DNA of 64,000 bases, taken from assembly GCA_027605045.1 (NCBI GenBank), contig JAQFWX010000032.1:62001-126000 (forward strand), read 5' to 3'. This document shows positions 1 to 12,122 of the stretch, piece after piece. Both the position numbers and the translations under genes were made by a program. The notes under the pieces are model-generated. The model made no database searches. It had not been told where the DNA came from and worked only from the letters and a program-made list of their open reading frames with translations. This DNA comes from Phallus indusiatus. Taxonomy: Eukaryota > Basidiomycota > Agaricomycetes > Phallales > Phallaceae. Positions within the stretch are counted from its first letter, which is position 1. Every line of letters begins with the position of its first letter.

Positions 1-67
1 TTATTTTGACTCATGTTTTCTTTGCTGACCTTGTCTTTTTGATATTCTTGCTTTTTGGGATGTATAG

Positions 68-1389
68 GCTGGCATTAATTTCATCGATACATATCAGAGA
101 AAGGGTATTTATCCTAATCAAGCGGGATGGCCTTTGATTATGGGAACGGAAGGAGCTGGAGAAGTGGTTCAGCTTCCAACTGATCCTAAAGTTCTTGAAG
201 ATCCTTGGTACAAGAGTAACAACCTCCAGATTGGAACCAAGGCGAGTTGTCAGGAATTTCACACCCATTTTGCGTGGACTTATTTTTAAAAATGGCACTT
301 CCTGAATCAGGTTGTCGTTGTATGTTTAGATACCCAGTGTGTCGCAAGAACCAGACTTTAAAACAAGTTTATTGACAGCTTGGACGTTCATACGCCGAGT
401 ATGCTGCAGTGCAGTGGAAACGTGTTGTTCCTCTCTCGGCATCGATTTCTACTCGTCTTGGAGCGGCATCATTCACCCAAGGTTTGACAGCCTTGACATT
501 TATCACCGAAGCCTATCCTGTCAAAGCGGGAGAATGGATCCTTGTGCACACGGCAGCCGGTGGATTAGGCAAGTCGTTTTTGTTCTTTGCCTCTCTTCCG
601 ATTCAGAAGGAGAGATCAAAAGGAGGAGCATGCTGCTGAAGAACTGAAACAAAATTGTGGTTTGATAGGATTGTTTTTTACGCAGCTTATGGCACATGTT
701 GGTGCCAAAGTTATCGGAACAACTTCGAGCGAGGAAAAAGCTCGTATCGCTAAAGAACATGGCGCAACGGAAATGATCATCTATACCAAGGAAGACACTG
801 TCGCTCGTGTCCTCGAGATAACCAATGGCGAAGGCGTCTCTGCTGTGTTTGATGGTGTTGGGAAGGATACGTGAGTGAGGCATGGACTAACCGTATCTGG
901 ATGATTCTTTATTGATTGGATGGCATGTTCCAGGTGGGAAAATAACTTTAAGCTTATCAAACGTAAAGGAACGATCGTCTCGGTTGGGAATGCCTCCGGT
1001 GTCGTACCTCCCTTCCCTCGTCAGTATACATAAACGAACGGCTTTTTCGGAATGATATCGTTTTTCTAACACTGCGTTGAAACAGCACTCAAGCTGACGG
1101 AGAAGAACTTGAAAGTTTGCCGTCCGACGTGCGTTCTTCTTCTTCCTCGTTTTCTTTTTCGTTCTTCTTAGATTGTGTGTGTCAATGTCAATCTAGGTTA
1201 TTCAGTTATCTGGTTACACAGGAAGAAGTTCAAAAATATACTTCCGAGCTGTGGGACTTGATTGGTGCTGGAAAGGTGAAAGTCAATATTTTTAAGGAAT
1301 ATCCTTTCACCGAAGAAGGCGTTCGTGCTACACATGACGACATAGTCGGGAGAAACACGGTTGGAAAGCTGTTACTGAAGGTCGCTTAG
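68..1389 (+). CDS. Quinone oxidoreductase (zeta-crystallin/ZTA1 type), 5' end outside window
   Basis: Partial multi-exon gene of the NADPH:quinone oxidoreductase branch of the medium-chain dehydrogenase family, which reduces quinones with NADPH, probably in the cytosol. The first visible exon opens after the acceptor at 66-67 and encodes AGINFIDTYQRKGIYP, the usual zeta-crystallin substrate-site stretch, followed by GTEGAGEV. Later exons give GRSYAEYAAV, then VHTAAGGLG and GLFFTQLMAHVGAKVIGTT (the Rossmann NADPH site, interrupted by an intron near 570-660), then EGVSAVFDGVGKDT and finally NTVGKLLLKVA with TAG at 1387-1389. I count about six introns, for example at 871-933, 1020-1084 and 1129-1197. 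The N-terminal roughly 60 residues lie upstream of base 1. No zinc-binding cysteines are seen, as expected for this zinc-free subfamily. Confidence 0.9.
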
Positions 1390-2708
1390 AATCAAAGAGT
1401 GCAGTTAAAAGATCATGATATTGTAACATTACCGAAACGTACGTATCAAAAAAAATGAAGTTTGTTTTAAAATAGGTATGCTTTTAAGCAAGTTCATTCA
1501 GAGGGGCGCCCGGCGTTCACGTCGTAAAAAATCGTCATAGTTCGGACCATCTTTCACCATGCGCTTCGATGAATCCTATGTTGAACACTGGATACCTGAA
1601 CTAATGTCATTAATGATCAGCCAAGTTCCGATGGATCATGGTGTTTATGGCGGTGAATCGATGACCAGCCAATAGTAGAGGGTAGATTTTTCAACCGCTG
1701 ACCATGATGATAAGACAGCCGGTTATAATTTAAATAACATTCTATAAATATTTTGTTTTACGCATTTCGCGTCCAATAGCGTGAATCGGACGTTCTCTCC
1801 TCCACTCCAGACCCCAGAGAGCGGCGAAGACTTGGCACAAGACCAAATGAGATTCGGCCGCGAGAGCAATAAATATTTTTATCTGCATCTCCGTTAATAA
1901 TATTTTATTCATGAGTCGAGGTTCTTTAGCTGCTACATGATGCGTATAATTCGTATTTGAGAAGTTGAGTCTCAATCATTGTGTTGCCCTGCGCAGTGCC
2001 CCGTCTGTATCTATCCATCACTTGGAGTCCTTGGGGGTTCCGCAGTAACGCAGTCAGAAGTATGATTGAAATTCAAAAAGTCGACCGAGGTGCCTGTTTA
2101 TTTTAAAAAAAGAGTACTGCCAAAGGTTCATGCCGAGTGAGCTCCCGTTCCACGCCACAACAATAATAAAAATAGGTGAACGGGTGAACGGGGGTACTAT
2201 GGTGAGGTGGAAATCATAGCAACCCTGACTTTCGTTTTGATAAAGCCTTCGTGTATTTCCCTTCACATGTTTAGAAAAGGGTGATTTGGAGTGGAATACG
2301 AGTTTGGGATTTTTCACTGCAGCGGAGAACTAGACGCCTTTTTACCCTCGGGCCTAGCCTATCTGGACAAGTCTTTTCTTAGTTAGCTTCCCGTACCTGA
2401 CGCCAATGGATGTATCGATGATGGGATTTTCAAAAGGCTTTCCACATCAAGTGCACTGGTATTGATATTGAGACGTGAGGTATATTATTATAATTATAAT
2501 TATATCACCATGAGATGATCAGCGATTCTTCGCTCTTTTCATATATAAATTGCCTTCTTCCCAGACAAGACAAAACTCACCTGGACCTTTCACATCACCT
2601 CCTCACCCACCCACACTCGCTCTAAAGAGTCACCCGCCCGTCCAACGTGCAATCCGGTTCATTGGTTTTTTTGAATTGATATCACCTCTTGTCTACAAAG
2701 AAAAAAAA
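1390..2708. other. Intergenic region, no gene recognised apart from a TATA box
   Basis: About 1.3 kb between the oxidoreductase and the first small peptide gene. Short open frames on the minus strand (1742-1975, 2054-2317) lack splice context, signal peptides or recognisable motifs. An AT-rich run of TTA/TAA units sits near 2480-2505, and a clear TATA box lies at 2542-2550. Confidence 0.6.
2542..2550 (+). promoter_or_regulatory. TATA box of peptide gene 1
   Basis: TATATAAAT lies 160 bases upstream of the ATG at 2709. It is followed by a C-rich, G-poor leader typical of strongly expressed fungal genes and an A-run directly before the start codon. Confidence 0.55.
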
Positions 2709-2905
2709 ATGCGTCTCTCGTTAATATCCACCTTCATTACTTTGGTCCTTGCTCAATTGAGCGCTGCAGTTCCCGTTGCTCAACCTGGTACGTCCGTCCC
2801 GTCACGTCATACATACTTCAAACTGAGAAGATAACTCATCGACACATAATGACAGACTCCCTTGTCGTCAGAGACGGTGACTTCGTTGACTCCCCTCCAT
2901 GGTAA
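2709..2905 (+). CDS. Tiny secreted peptide precursor 1 (ends SPPW)
   Basis: Unrecognised gene of 42 codons in two exons, 2709-2787 and 2856-2905, joined by a 68-nt GT-AG intron in phase 1. Exon 1 encodes a textbook signal peptide (MRLSLISTFITLVLAQLSAA, cleavage likely after SAA or SAV) plus PVAQP. Exon 2 encodes DSLVVRDGDFVDSPPW and TAA. Cutting after the LVVR motif, as Kex2-like proteases often do in fungal secreted precursors, would release DGDFVDSPPW. Leader, intron phase and Pro-x-Trp end are shared with the genes at 4816 and 6259, which is the main reason to call such a short frame real. The function is unknown; a secreted signalling or antimicrobial peptide is possible. Confidence 0.6.
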
Positions 2906-4159
2906 ATAGGGATATTGGACTATTCATAACCTGTCAATTTGCGAATCGTGTGAGTCAACCGTGATGCCTTGACTCGATCTTGAAAGCTAACGACTGTCCT
3001 TTAGCTTTAGCCCGGTCAATTAATGTTCTCGTTTAGTTTGCTTTGCCCTTGCTAGTTCCTGTTTTTTATTTGCTGTTTATGGACATTTTCTCAGGGAGCC
3101 TTCCGATTCCTGGGTAGTATGGCATACTGTATATTGATTGTGCTATTATTCAGTGAATGTAGACTGCTGCTCAGGGTCTAATCGCACGGACCACCTGTAA
3201 AGACAATGACAACGGAGAGATTTCACCTCGGTTCGAAAAATTCTATTAGTAAAATGAGAAACGAAGCACCAACTTGTTTAGTCCATGGGCCGGCGCTGCT
3301 GTCACCTGTCCTCTCCGGCATTCTCCGGGTAAAGACGGACCTTTTTGAGAACAAGAGTACATACCTGAATGGTGTTCCTGGATTTTTAACCGTTGGTTAT
3401 TCGGCTATCCAAAAGGTTCATTCGCCAGTCAGCAGTGGGGGTCGGAGCAACTCCCAGATTTTTTTTTACAAAGACCTTGAGTTAATTCGATTAGCCGTCT
3501 TTTTTTTTGGGCGGTTAGTATTCCAATTAAAGACACCGCCCAAAAACCGAGTTGGGTGGATTAACAGCAGAAAGGAAGTTTTGAGTTCGGCCGTGTCATC
3601 ATAGATGACGATAAGGGTCCGTCATAGAGAAAATACTTGAAATGGAAACTTATTTCATTTAGTATAGCAAGAAACACGGGGAGAGAAGTCTCGATATTGA
3701 AGGAGCTGATCAAATTCGGACGTTTGTAAGTAGCTTGGAATACCCCCAAACTCAGGCCCAGGGCCAAATTGAACGCGTTAAACTTGAGCTTGATCCGCTA
3801 ATCAAGAGTTCGGGCTTTATTGTACCATATGAATTGAATATTAATTGTCGCAAACGACTTCCACCGTCCAAGACATCGCCGGAAGAGACTTGACCGGGTT
3901 TTTATGTATTCAGATTACAATAGTATGGGACGCTCTCACCGTCAAGCGCCAGTCCGAATAGGTCCGAATCAGCCTGGAAAGAACCAAAGGTACGATAGTA
4001 GGTTGAGAGCACGCTTTTGCAGACTCTTGACCATTTCCCGTTTGTAGTCATGAAAACGGCATGACGCCGTTGTGTCGCATGCTGACCTCGGCTGAATCAT
4101 TCAATCGCCGGTACTGGCCTTTGTGTAGTTCCCTCTAGTTCCCTGCATTTCCAAGCAAG

Positions 4160-4219
4160 TATATAAGCTTGTAGATACTAAAAAAAAAATCCTACGCCAC
4201 CATGGAACGTTTCTTATAA
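4160..4219 (+). other. Possible decayed promoter and start of a fourth peptide gene
   Basis: TATATAAGCTTGT at 4160-4172 closely resembles the TATATATAAGAGCTTGT promoter of the peptide gene at 4816. It is followed by an A-run and CCACCATGG at 4198-4206, but the frame closes after five codons (MERFL, stop). It may be a dead or truncated member of the local family, or chance. Confidence 0.25.
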
Positions 4220-4750
4220 AAATAAATTCTTCTCCTACAGGGAAACCTAGTCAGGAGAAGAGTTTCAAGCACCCTGCTTCCGCCAAACACCGCCAAGGCT
4301 TGACCTTTTCTGAAAATAAAAAAAAAAACACTTGCAAAAAGAGATGGTTAGTATAAACCATTTTAGATGATATCCGCCAGGCTGTCCATGAAACATACTT
4401 GAGCTAGTTTCGTCCAAGTAAGACCGCGCAAGGCACGATTCCGGCACGGAGTATTCTTGGCCGGAATCGTTAAAAAAAATTGGATAACGAGGATTCGTTC
4501 ATCGTGCCTGATTATTAGATAAACTTACACTAAATGACTCGTAATGCCAGTAACATATTTTGAGTTCAACGCGAGACACGTATGTATGTATGTGTTATAC
4601 CCTTGGCGCAAAAAGGTTTTTCTTTTGCCATGATAAGGGGTAAAGGTGGAGCGATATTCAGATCTTGAGTCGTTCAAAAGTCATTTTCGGTCAGGCACTC
4701 CCGGTATCCCTGATCATAACGGTATGTCGTGACCAGCAAAGCACCGTAGG

Positions 4751-4760
4751 TATATATAAG
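4751..4760 (+). promoter_or_regulatory. TATA box of peptide gene 2
   Basis: TATATATAAG sits 56 bases before the ATG at 4816, followed by a CT/CA-rich leader. This is strong core-promoter geometry. Confidence 0.6.
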
Positions 4761-4815
4761 AGCTTGTCTTGTTGTCGCCCCCACCCTGATAGACACAACC
4801 GCAATCGTAACGAAC

Positions 4816-5032
4816 ATGTCGGTCAAATTCCTTGTCAGTTTTGTCGCTGCTTTTCTCTTCGCTCAAGTCAGCGCAGCTCCGACTCCGGGCGGCGAGTACC
4901 ATTCTTCTTCTTCATTTTAAAAGACTCTTTAATTTTCTCTTTTGCTGTAAACTAATACATCTGCATTTCATAGATTTCGGCGTAACCACCCCTGGTTGGA
5001 AACGCTCCCCAAATTCTGAGAATCAGGTGTAG
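4816..5032 (+). CDS. Tiny secreted peptide precursor 2 (TPGW-KR)
   Basis: Unrecognised 44-codon gene with exons 4816-4891 and 4974-5032. Exon 1 gives a signal peptide, MSVKFLVSFVAAFLFAQVSA, then APTPG. Exon 2 gives DFGVTTPGWKRSPNSENQV and TAG. The intron is phase 1, as in the two sister genes, and the split codon again encodes Asp as in gene 1, but the donor would be GC (gcgagt), a GC-AG intron. A GT donor four bases on (gtacca) would put exon 2 in another frame and lose the shared motif, so I prefer GC. The KR is a classical Kex2 site. After Kex2 and carboxypeptidase trimming, the N-terminal product would end TTPGW, matching the Pro-x-Trp ends of the sisters, with SPNSENQV as a trailer. Confidence 0.5.
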
Positions 5033-6258
5033 TACTGAATCTTCTGAACGGCTTTTGTTAGTAAGTTAATTCTATGCTGATGGTCCACGCTATGCAACGT
5101 TTATTAATTGCTGTCAAGTTGCACCTATCCTTATCACAATCGTTTGCAAATGCCTTGGTCTCCTCGAACTTTCTTCTTATCTTCTCTTCATTTTTCGGAG
5201 CATACCCCCTTAAGTTATCGAATGCTCGGTATCTTCCCACTATCCGTTCTTTTCAAGTGGTCTAACCTCTATGAGGTAATTGTCGGGTGTCGACTGACCT
5301 TTTAATAAACATGTACAATCGAAGTGTAGCAAGGTTGATATGTACTTTCTTCCTCTCGGTAGTCGAAAAAAAATGCATTATTGTTCTTGCTTGGGGAATC
5401 ATGCTTTTCTTTTAAAATTTCAATAAACTTAGATCGATTAAACTATGAGCCAGGTGCTTATCTCAACATGTGTTAGGTACCCGGGTAACGGTTATGCACA
5501 GTCGTTAGCTACCCTGTCCGCAGTTAAGGAGTTGAATTGTATGATCCCACAGAAACACAAGATGTACATACATTGGCGAAATATATGGATGGACATAGGC
5601 GTTGTGTGCAGCCGAAGCAATAATATATTAGCAAAGCACGACTTTAGATCTCACTTCTTCCAATCTCGAGGTGTCTGTGGTGTCCCATGGAGAGCCATTT
5701 ACGCTGCGTTTTACGTTTTACTTGATCACGTTCATCGAGGAGCTAATTAGCCCAATGTCAATTGACAAAGTTCATAGAGCTTAATTTCAACATCGAATCC
5801 TAATCGAGAGATGACTTCAAAACCGCGCAGAGAAAAAAAGACCACTCCCCGGCGGATAGATGAACTATGACGACATCGATTTTTGTTCAAAGGAAGGAGA
5901 TACGCTCCTGATCCTAATAGGGCGTCAAAAGCAGAAGCAGAGCAGAAAAAAAAAGATTTCTGATTCGAGATATGTATACATAACTCGATGGAGCAGGCAG
6001 TGAGAAAAACGCTGTGCCCAAACGGAAGTCAGGCTCGGCTCAAATGTGGCTGGCGCTAAACACTGGCGTCTGTGGCGCGTTTAGTCATTCTTGGCGCTAG
6101 ATAGACGAAAGTATTCAGCTGTTTTCCTTTGGACTAAACCATTTAAAAGGGATGACAGGCTGCTTTTTATTCGACGCTTCCCGCTTAGTGTCTCACTCCT
6201 CTGCTTGCACTCTCTTCCTTCAGCCCTCTGCGAAACTCCCCTAGGAAAGATTGACTCT
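5033..6258. other. Intergenic region between peptide genes 2 and 3
   Basis: No supported gene. Open frames at 5058-5305 and 5445-5750 overlap on opposite strands and show no domain, signal peptide or splice logic. A TTTAAAAGG element at 6142-6150 is a weak TATA candidate for the next gene. Confidence 0.5.
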
Positions 6259-6470
6259 ATGGTCATGCAGCGCTTTACCGTTTGGATTGCTTTAGCAGCT
6301 ATCACGCTCGCAGAGTTCGTTTCAGCAGTTCCTATAGTCCTCATCGACGATCAGAACAATGGTGAGTTGCTTATCTACGGCTTATAATATTTTGTTCACT
6401 TTGACTGACTTGCGTTCTTGGTCTGGCAGTTCTCGAAGCACGTCAATCTATCGCTGCACCCAGCTGGTGA
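6259..6470 (+). CDS. Tiny secreted peptide precursor 3 (ends APSW)
   Basis: Unrecognised 47-codon gene with exons 6259-6361 and 6430-6470 and a 68-nt phase-1 GT-AG intron, the same length as in gene 1. Exon 1 encodes a signal peptide, MVMQRFTVWIALAAITLAEF then VSA, followed by a short acidic linker (PIVLIDDQNN). Exon 2 encodes VLEARQSIAAPSW and TGA. LEAR followed by Gln is a frequent processing site in fungal secreted precursors. Cleavage would give QSIAAPSW, whose N-terminal Gln could cyclise to pyroglutamate. Met3 is an alternative start. The function is unknown, but the shared layout with the genes at 2709 and 4816 supports a small paralogous family. Confidence 0.55.
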
Positions 6471-8866
6471 ACTGAACTAAACTTGTTGCCTGTATGTCGT
6501 CCAACTCTAACACGCATCTTTCCATCTAATTATCGTTCTCATAGCAAAAAACAAACATCTGTTCCCCTTCTCTTTGACGAATACTGCTGTTCTGTTGTTT
6601 TGATACCGCGTTATTGCTTTGTCCATTTTTCTTTGGATACTGTAACCCAAAACCTATCATTTTTTTCTCCATTTTCTTAATGAGATTTTTTTTTATGGTT
6701 TATGTATTGTATTACTGTATCAGACGTTGTGCCACTTCGATAGACACCGGGCTAATACTATCTTCGCTCGATTAAGAATAGTCACGAGGCCCCTGTGGCC
6801 ATCCCTTCAATCTTAGCGCAATAGCGAAACGCTGGCCATTGAGTTCACGAGAACCATTCCAATTCAGTTAATGACATCTTTTCAGGGCGTCCGTGCGCAC
6901 ATGCGCCGATATTTTATATTGTATCTCCATCTTATCGGCACTAAATTGGCTGAGAGAACTATGTACATACAGTACATACCTGTTCTGTTCTCAAAAAAGT
7001 ATTGGCTTGTAATTCATTTCAAAACTGAATGTGTTTATATTCACTGGTTCACTGACTGCGGAAGAAAAAGGTGCCTAGGTGACTGATCCGGAAATTCGAA
7101 CTTTTGAAAGCACAGCGCAATTGTTTTATGAGTGCTTTCTCACTGACGGAACGGCGTCGGAACTTTGATGTGGCGCATATGTAAAAACAGGATTCGTCTT
7201 CCATTATATGCGCGCGTCCAGCCTATGTGTGTATGTGTTTATTTGTTCCGCTATCACGCTTGTTATTCCTTATTGTCCAGCCTATAGGAAATTTGGTTTT
7301 GCGGACATATGTAGCCAGACTGAATCCGAATGACGGTGTGGCAATCGTGAGAGGGTTGGACAACCGTGCACATGTGCACTTTGCAATATGTATGTATTTC
7401 ATCTATGAAAACCGGACTAAGTGAACTAAAATATATATATTGACGACCCCCTGATTATTCAAATGCCTCAGAGGGTCTCTTGAATAGCCCAATTTTCAGC
7501 TAAACCATTTTTGAATTGTCCGTGACTCGTGTGCGGCGTGGCATGATAGCAAACACAAAACCAGGTGGACAAATCATATGATGCGTGACTAGAAATTGAA
7601 TTGGTTAGTCATATGCACCAAGCCCCCCCAATGCTTGTACCTTTGCTCTTTGAGCTAGTCTGCTGCCAAACTCTATATCGGCTGGGAGATGGCGCGGACG
7701 GTCATCAGACCGGCTGCCATTGACAGAGCAGGTGAATTCGGAAGTGGTCCAGACACAGTGTTTAGTGAATGCTCTCGTCATCCCGGTTTTACACCGAGAT
7801 TGGGATATGCCGGTATGTTTGTTATCGGATGATTTTATGACGTTATCGTTGGAGTTATGGAGCTATTAAGTTTTCACCATACTCGTCCGCTCAAAACAAT
7901 CTGGTAGACTGTGTTGGAAGAAAACTCGGCTGAATATCTAATTTTCCAGACTGTTGCACTAGCTCCACTTTTGTCTATGAAACCTCGGGACAGTAGACAT
8001 CTTGGGTGAAACATCTAGAAATGGGTAAACTTGTATTGACGGGGCGCGACTGACCACGCTTCCTGAGGCACGCGAGTTGCATGTGAACACCTTGTAGAGG
8101 TTGGACAGGATAACACAATCAAGATAATCATTATGATCAGAAACTGCGAAAAAATGTGGACAGGCATTCCTATAAAATAGAAGAATATTGTCTTTCAGAA
8201 GCCTGAATACCTAGCGCTTCAAATTTTAGCGATCGGGTCAACTCGTACCTTCATCGCGTGAGTGACGTTACACACGGTATACACTTGTGTCCTTCCTCAA
8301 TCGATCTTCTTTCGCTTGAATGAACCACCATTAATACACTTTCAAATTAAACTCAAAGCCACAGCCTCACTTTACACAACCCCGACAAGTTCTAAATCGG
8401 AACGATCGGTGTTGCGACTCTACAGCTTGTAAAGGTACATGAAAGCTGTCAAATTACTAAGTTTTACCTCCTGGTACTCTCGCATAAGTCATGTAGGGAC
8501 TTTCTGTAGCAAGTTAGTATCAAACCCGCGTAGAAGTGCCCAAGTAATACATGTTGCTTTGTTGAGGTTCGTGATCGGCAGCACTTGCGAAAAAAAGCCG
8601 CGGAAGCAAAAAGTCTCACCCCGGTTTTTGCCGCTGACGACGTCTTTTCTTCGAGGTGAGTGTACAATGCCCTTTCCTGTAGTGGATTCATTGATAAACT
8701 CATTGACCTGTTTTGTTTATTTTATTGCGTTTAAACAATACAGACTACTATTCCCAGACACTGATAACAAAAGCTTCGTCAGGCCAGCAGAGCTGACAAG
8801 GATTTCCACTCATTTCTTGACAACTGAAGTTGACGCTTTTCTTCCCGCCTCGACTTGGAATAAGAA
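6471..8866. other. Gene-poor interval of 2.4 kb
   Basis: No supported gene. The longest frame (8439-8885, plus) has no recognisable motif and runs into the promoter and start of the ATP synthase subunit gene. Several short AT or TATG microrepeats are present (for example near 7215-7240 and 7428-7440). Confidence 0.5.
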
Positions 8867-9295
8867 ATGGCTTCTCCGACTGTAAACGTATGTGGAAAAC
8901 TATCCCGCTTATTCCGCTGAGTCTGCCTTGGATATATAACCTTGTCTCTGCCTTTGGCGGTTGACGTTGAATTGAACAGGTTGTGCGTTATTCCGCTTTA
9001 ATCGGTGGTGCACTATACGGTATCATGCATCGACGGACACTACAAGCTAAAGAAGATTTGAGAAAAGAACACCATCATGCCGACAGACGAGAACAGCTTA
9101 TCCAACAAGCTCGGGATGCATGGAAAAATAAACAACAGGCTGGTAAAAGTGATAGTGAGTTGTGGTTGTTCCTGTTCCCTCGGCGTCCCTTTGCTGTTAC
9201 TAATTCGAGATCTTGTTGTAGTCGTTACGAATCCAGAAGATCCCGCTTTCGATTTAGAGAAACTCCTCGCAAAATGGGAAAAGGAATATTCATAG
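8867..9295 (+). CDS. F1Fo-ATP synthase subunit e (Atp21/Tim11)
   Basis: Small mitochondrial inner-membrane subunit needed for dimerisation of ATP synthase and cristae shape. It has three exons. MASPTVN is followed by an intron. The second exon encodes VVRYSALIGGALYGIMHRRT, which holds the membrane helix with the conserved GxxxG dimer motif (GALYG), and then a charged coiled-coil-like stretch rich in Lys, Glu and Arg. After a third-exon junction near 9150-9222 come IVTNPEDPAFDLEKLLAKWEKEYS and TAG at 9293-9295. The product is about 90 residues, the family's normal length. It lies about 350 bases upstream of the Msi1-like gene on the same strand. Confidence 0.88.
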
Positions 9296-9646
9296 ATCTA
9301 TTATACCTTACAGTGCTAGTAGTAAACATGACCACTGATATCTCTTCATACTCTGACATCCCCCGTCGCTGTGATTACTGTACAAATCATGTTAGGCAAA
9401 ATAAACATACTGGACAGCTCCGCGTCCACTTTCATTGAATCCACAAACAAAGTGTGCTGTTGTCCATGGACTACAAGTGGGAAATTCGCCATCAAGTGTC
9501 AAGAAGCGCGTAAAACTCGCGGACGCGTTCGGTGACATTTCTGTCTCCGGAGATCGCGCCTTTTGTCCTGCAACGTAGTGTCCGTCTCTTACACCTCTTT
9601 TTTCGTTCCATCCATACGCCCAAGTAACTGCGGAAACATCATAACA

Positions 9647-11704
<2,058 letters not shown>

Positions 11705-11768
11705 TAAATTTTTTGGTGCTTGTTGTACAATGGTTTATTGAATGAACGAAACGAGAGAAAAAAAGACA

Positions 11769-12122
11769 TTATAATATGAGTCTGATGAGCTCGAATATAA
11801 CTGTATACGATAAATGATCGATATGGTAACCAGCACAAGAAACATGAAACTCACAACCGCCGCCAACTAAGAATAGGATAAGACCCAATGCCCATTTCCC
11901 TGTGGTCGATTCAAAAAGACTATACGTATACAATTGAGAATCTTCTTACCAATTGGAGCTTGCTTTGACATCTGCTCTGCTCTGGAAGGTTTGGTCGGAT
12001 TCTTACCCGCACGGGCAGCATTGTTAAACGCAGCGTTTTTTTGACGAATTTCAAAAGCAGTTGGCTAAATAAGTCAATAATTAAATATGTTTACAAAAAC
12101 ACCGTTGTAAAGAACATACCAT
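11769..12122 (-). CDS. SERP1/RAMP4 (Ysy6-like) ER stress-associated protein
   Basis: Tail-anchored ER protein that associates with the Sec61 translocon and stabilises nascent membrane proteins under stress. It has four exons. The first coding exon holds only the ATG (12120-12122), directly followed by a GT donor. Then comes PTAFEIRQKNAAFNNAARAG, KNPTKPSRAEQMSKQAPIG, an intron, and KWALGLILFLVGGGFIFELI, the C-terminal membrane anchor, ending RLIL and TAA at 11769-11771. The total is about 64 residues, matching the family (human 66). The 50-nt intron near 11895-11945 was chosen because the earlier apparent acceptor would give the wrong phase. The gene is convergent with the Msi1-like gene, with about 65 bases between stops. 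Confidence 0.82.

Larger units (their letters stand above)
2906..4815. other. Intergenic region between peptide genes 1 and 2
   Basis: No convincing gene. The 132-codon open frame at 3206-3604 lacks homology cues and is rich in homopolymer T runs. A second TATA-like element and isolated ATG occur at 4160-4204 (listed separately). A TATG microrepeat is at about 4580-4593. Confidence 0.5.

Noticed and set aside
3206..3604. 132-codon plus-strand frame between peptide genes
   Set aside because: Contains poly-T-derived Phe runs, no motif, no splice or promoter context.
2709..6470. The three small precursors as basidiomycete mating pheromones
   Set aside because: Those end in a CaaX farnesylation box and lack a signal peptide; these have signal peptides and end in Trp.
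8439..8885. 148-codon plus-strand frame
   Set aside because: Overlaps the promoter and start of the ATP synthase subunit e gene in another frame; no recognisable features.
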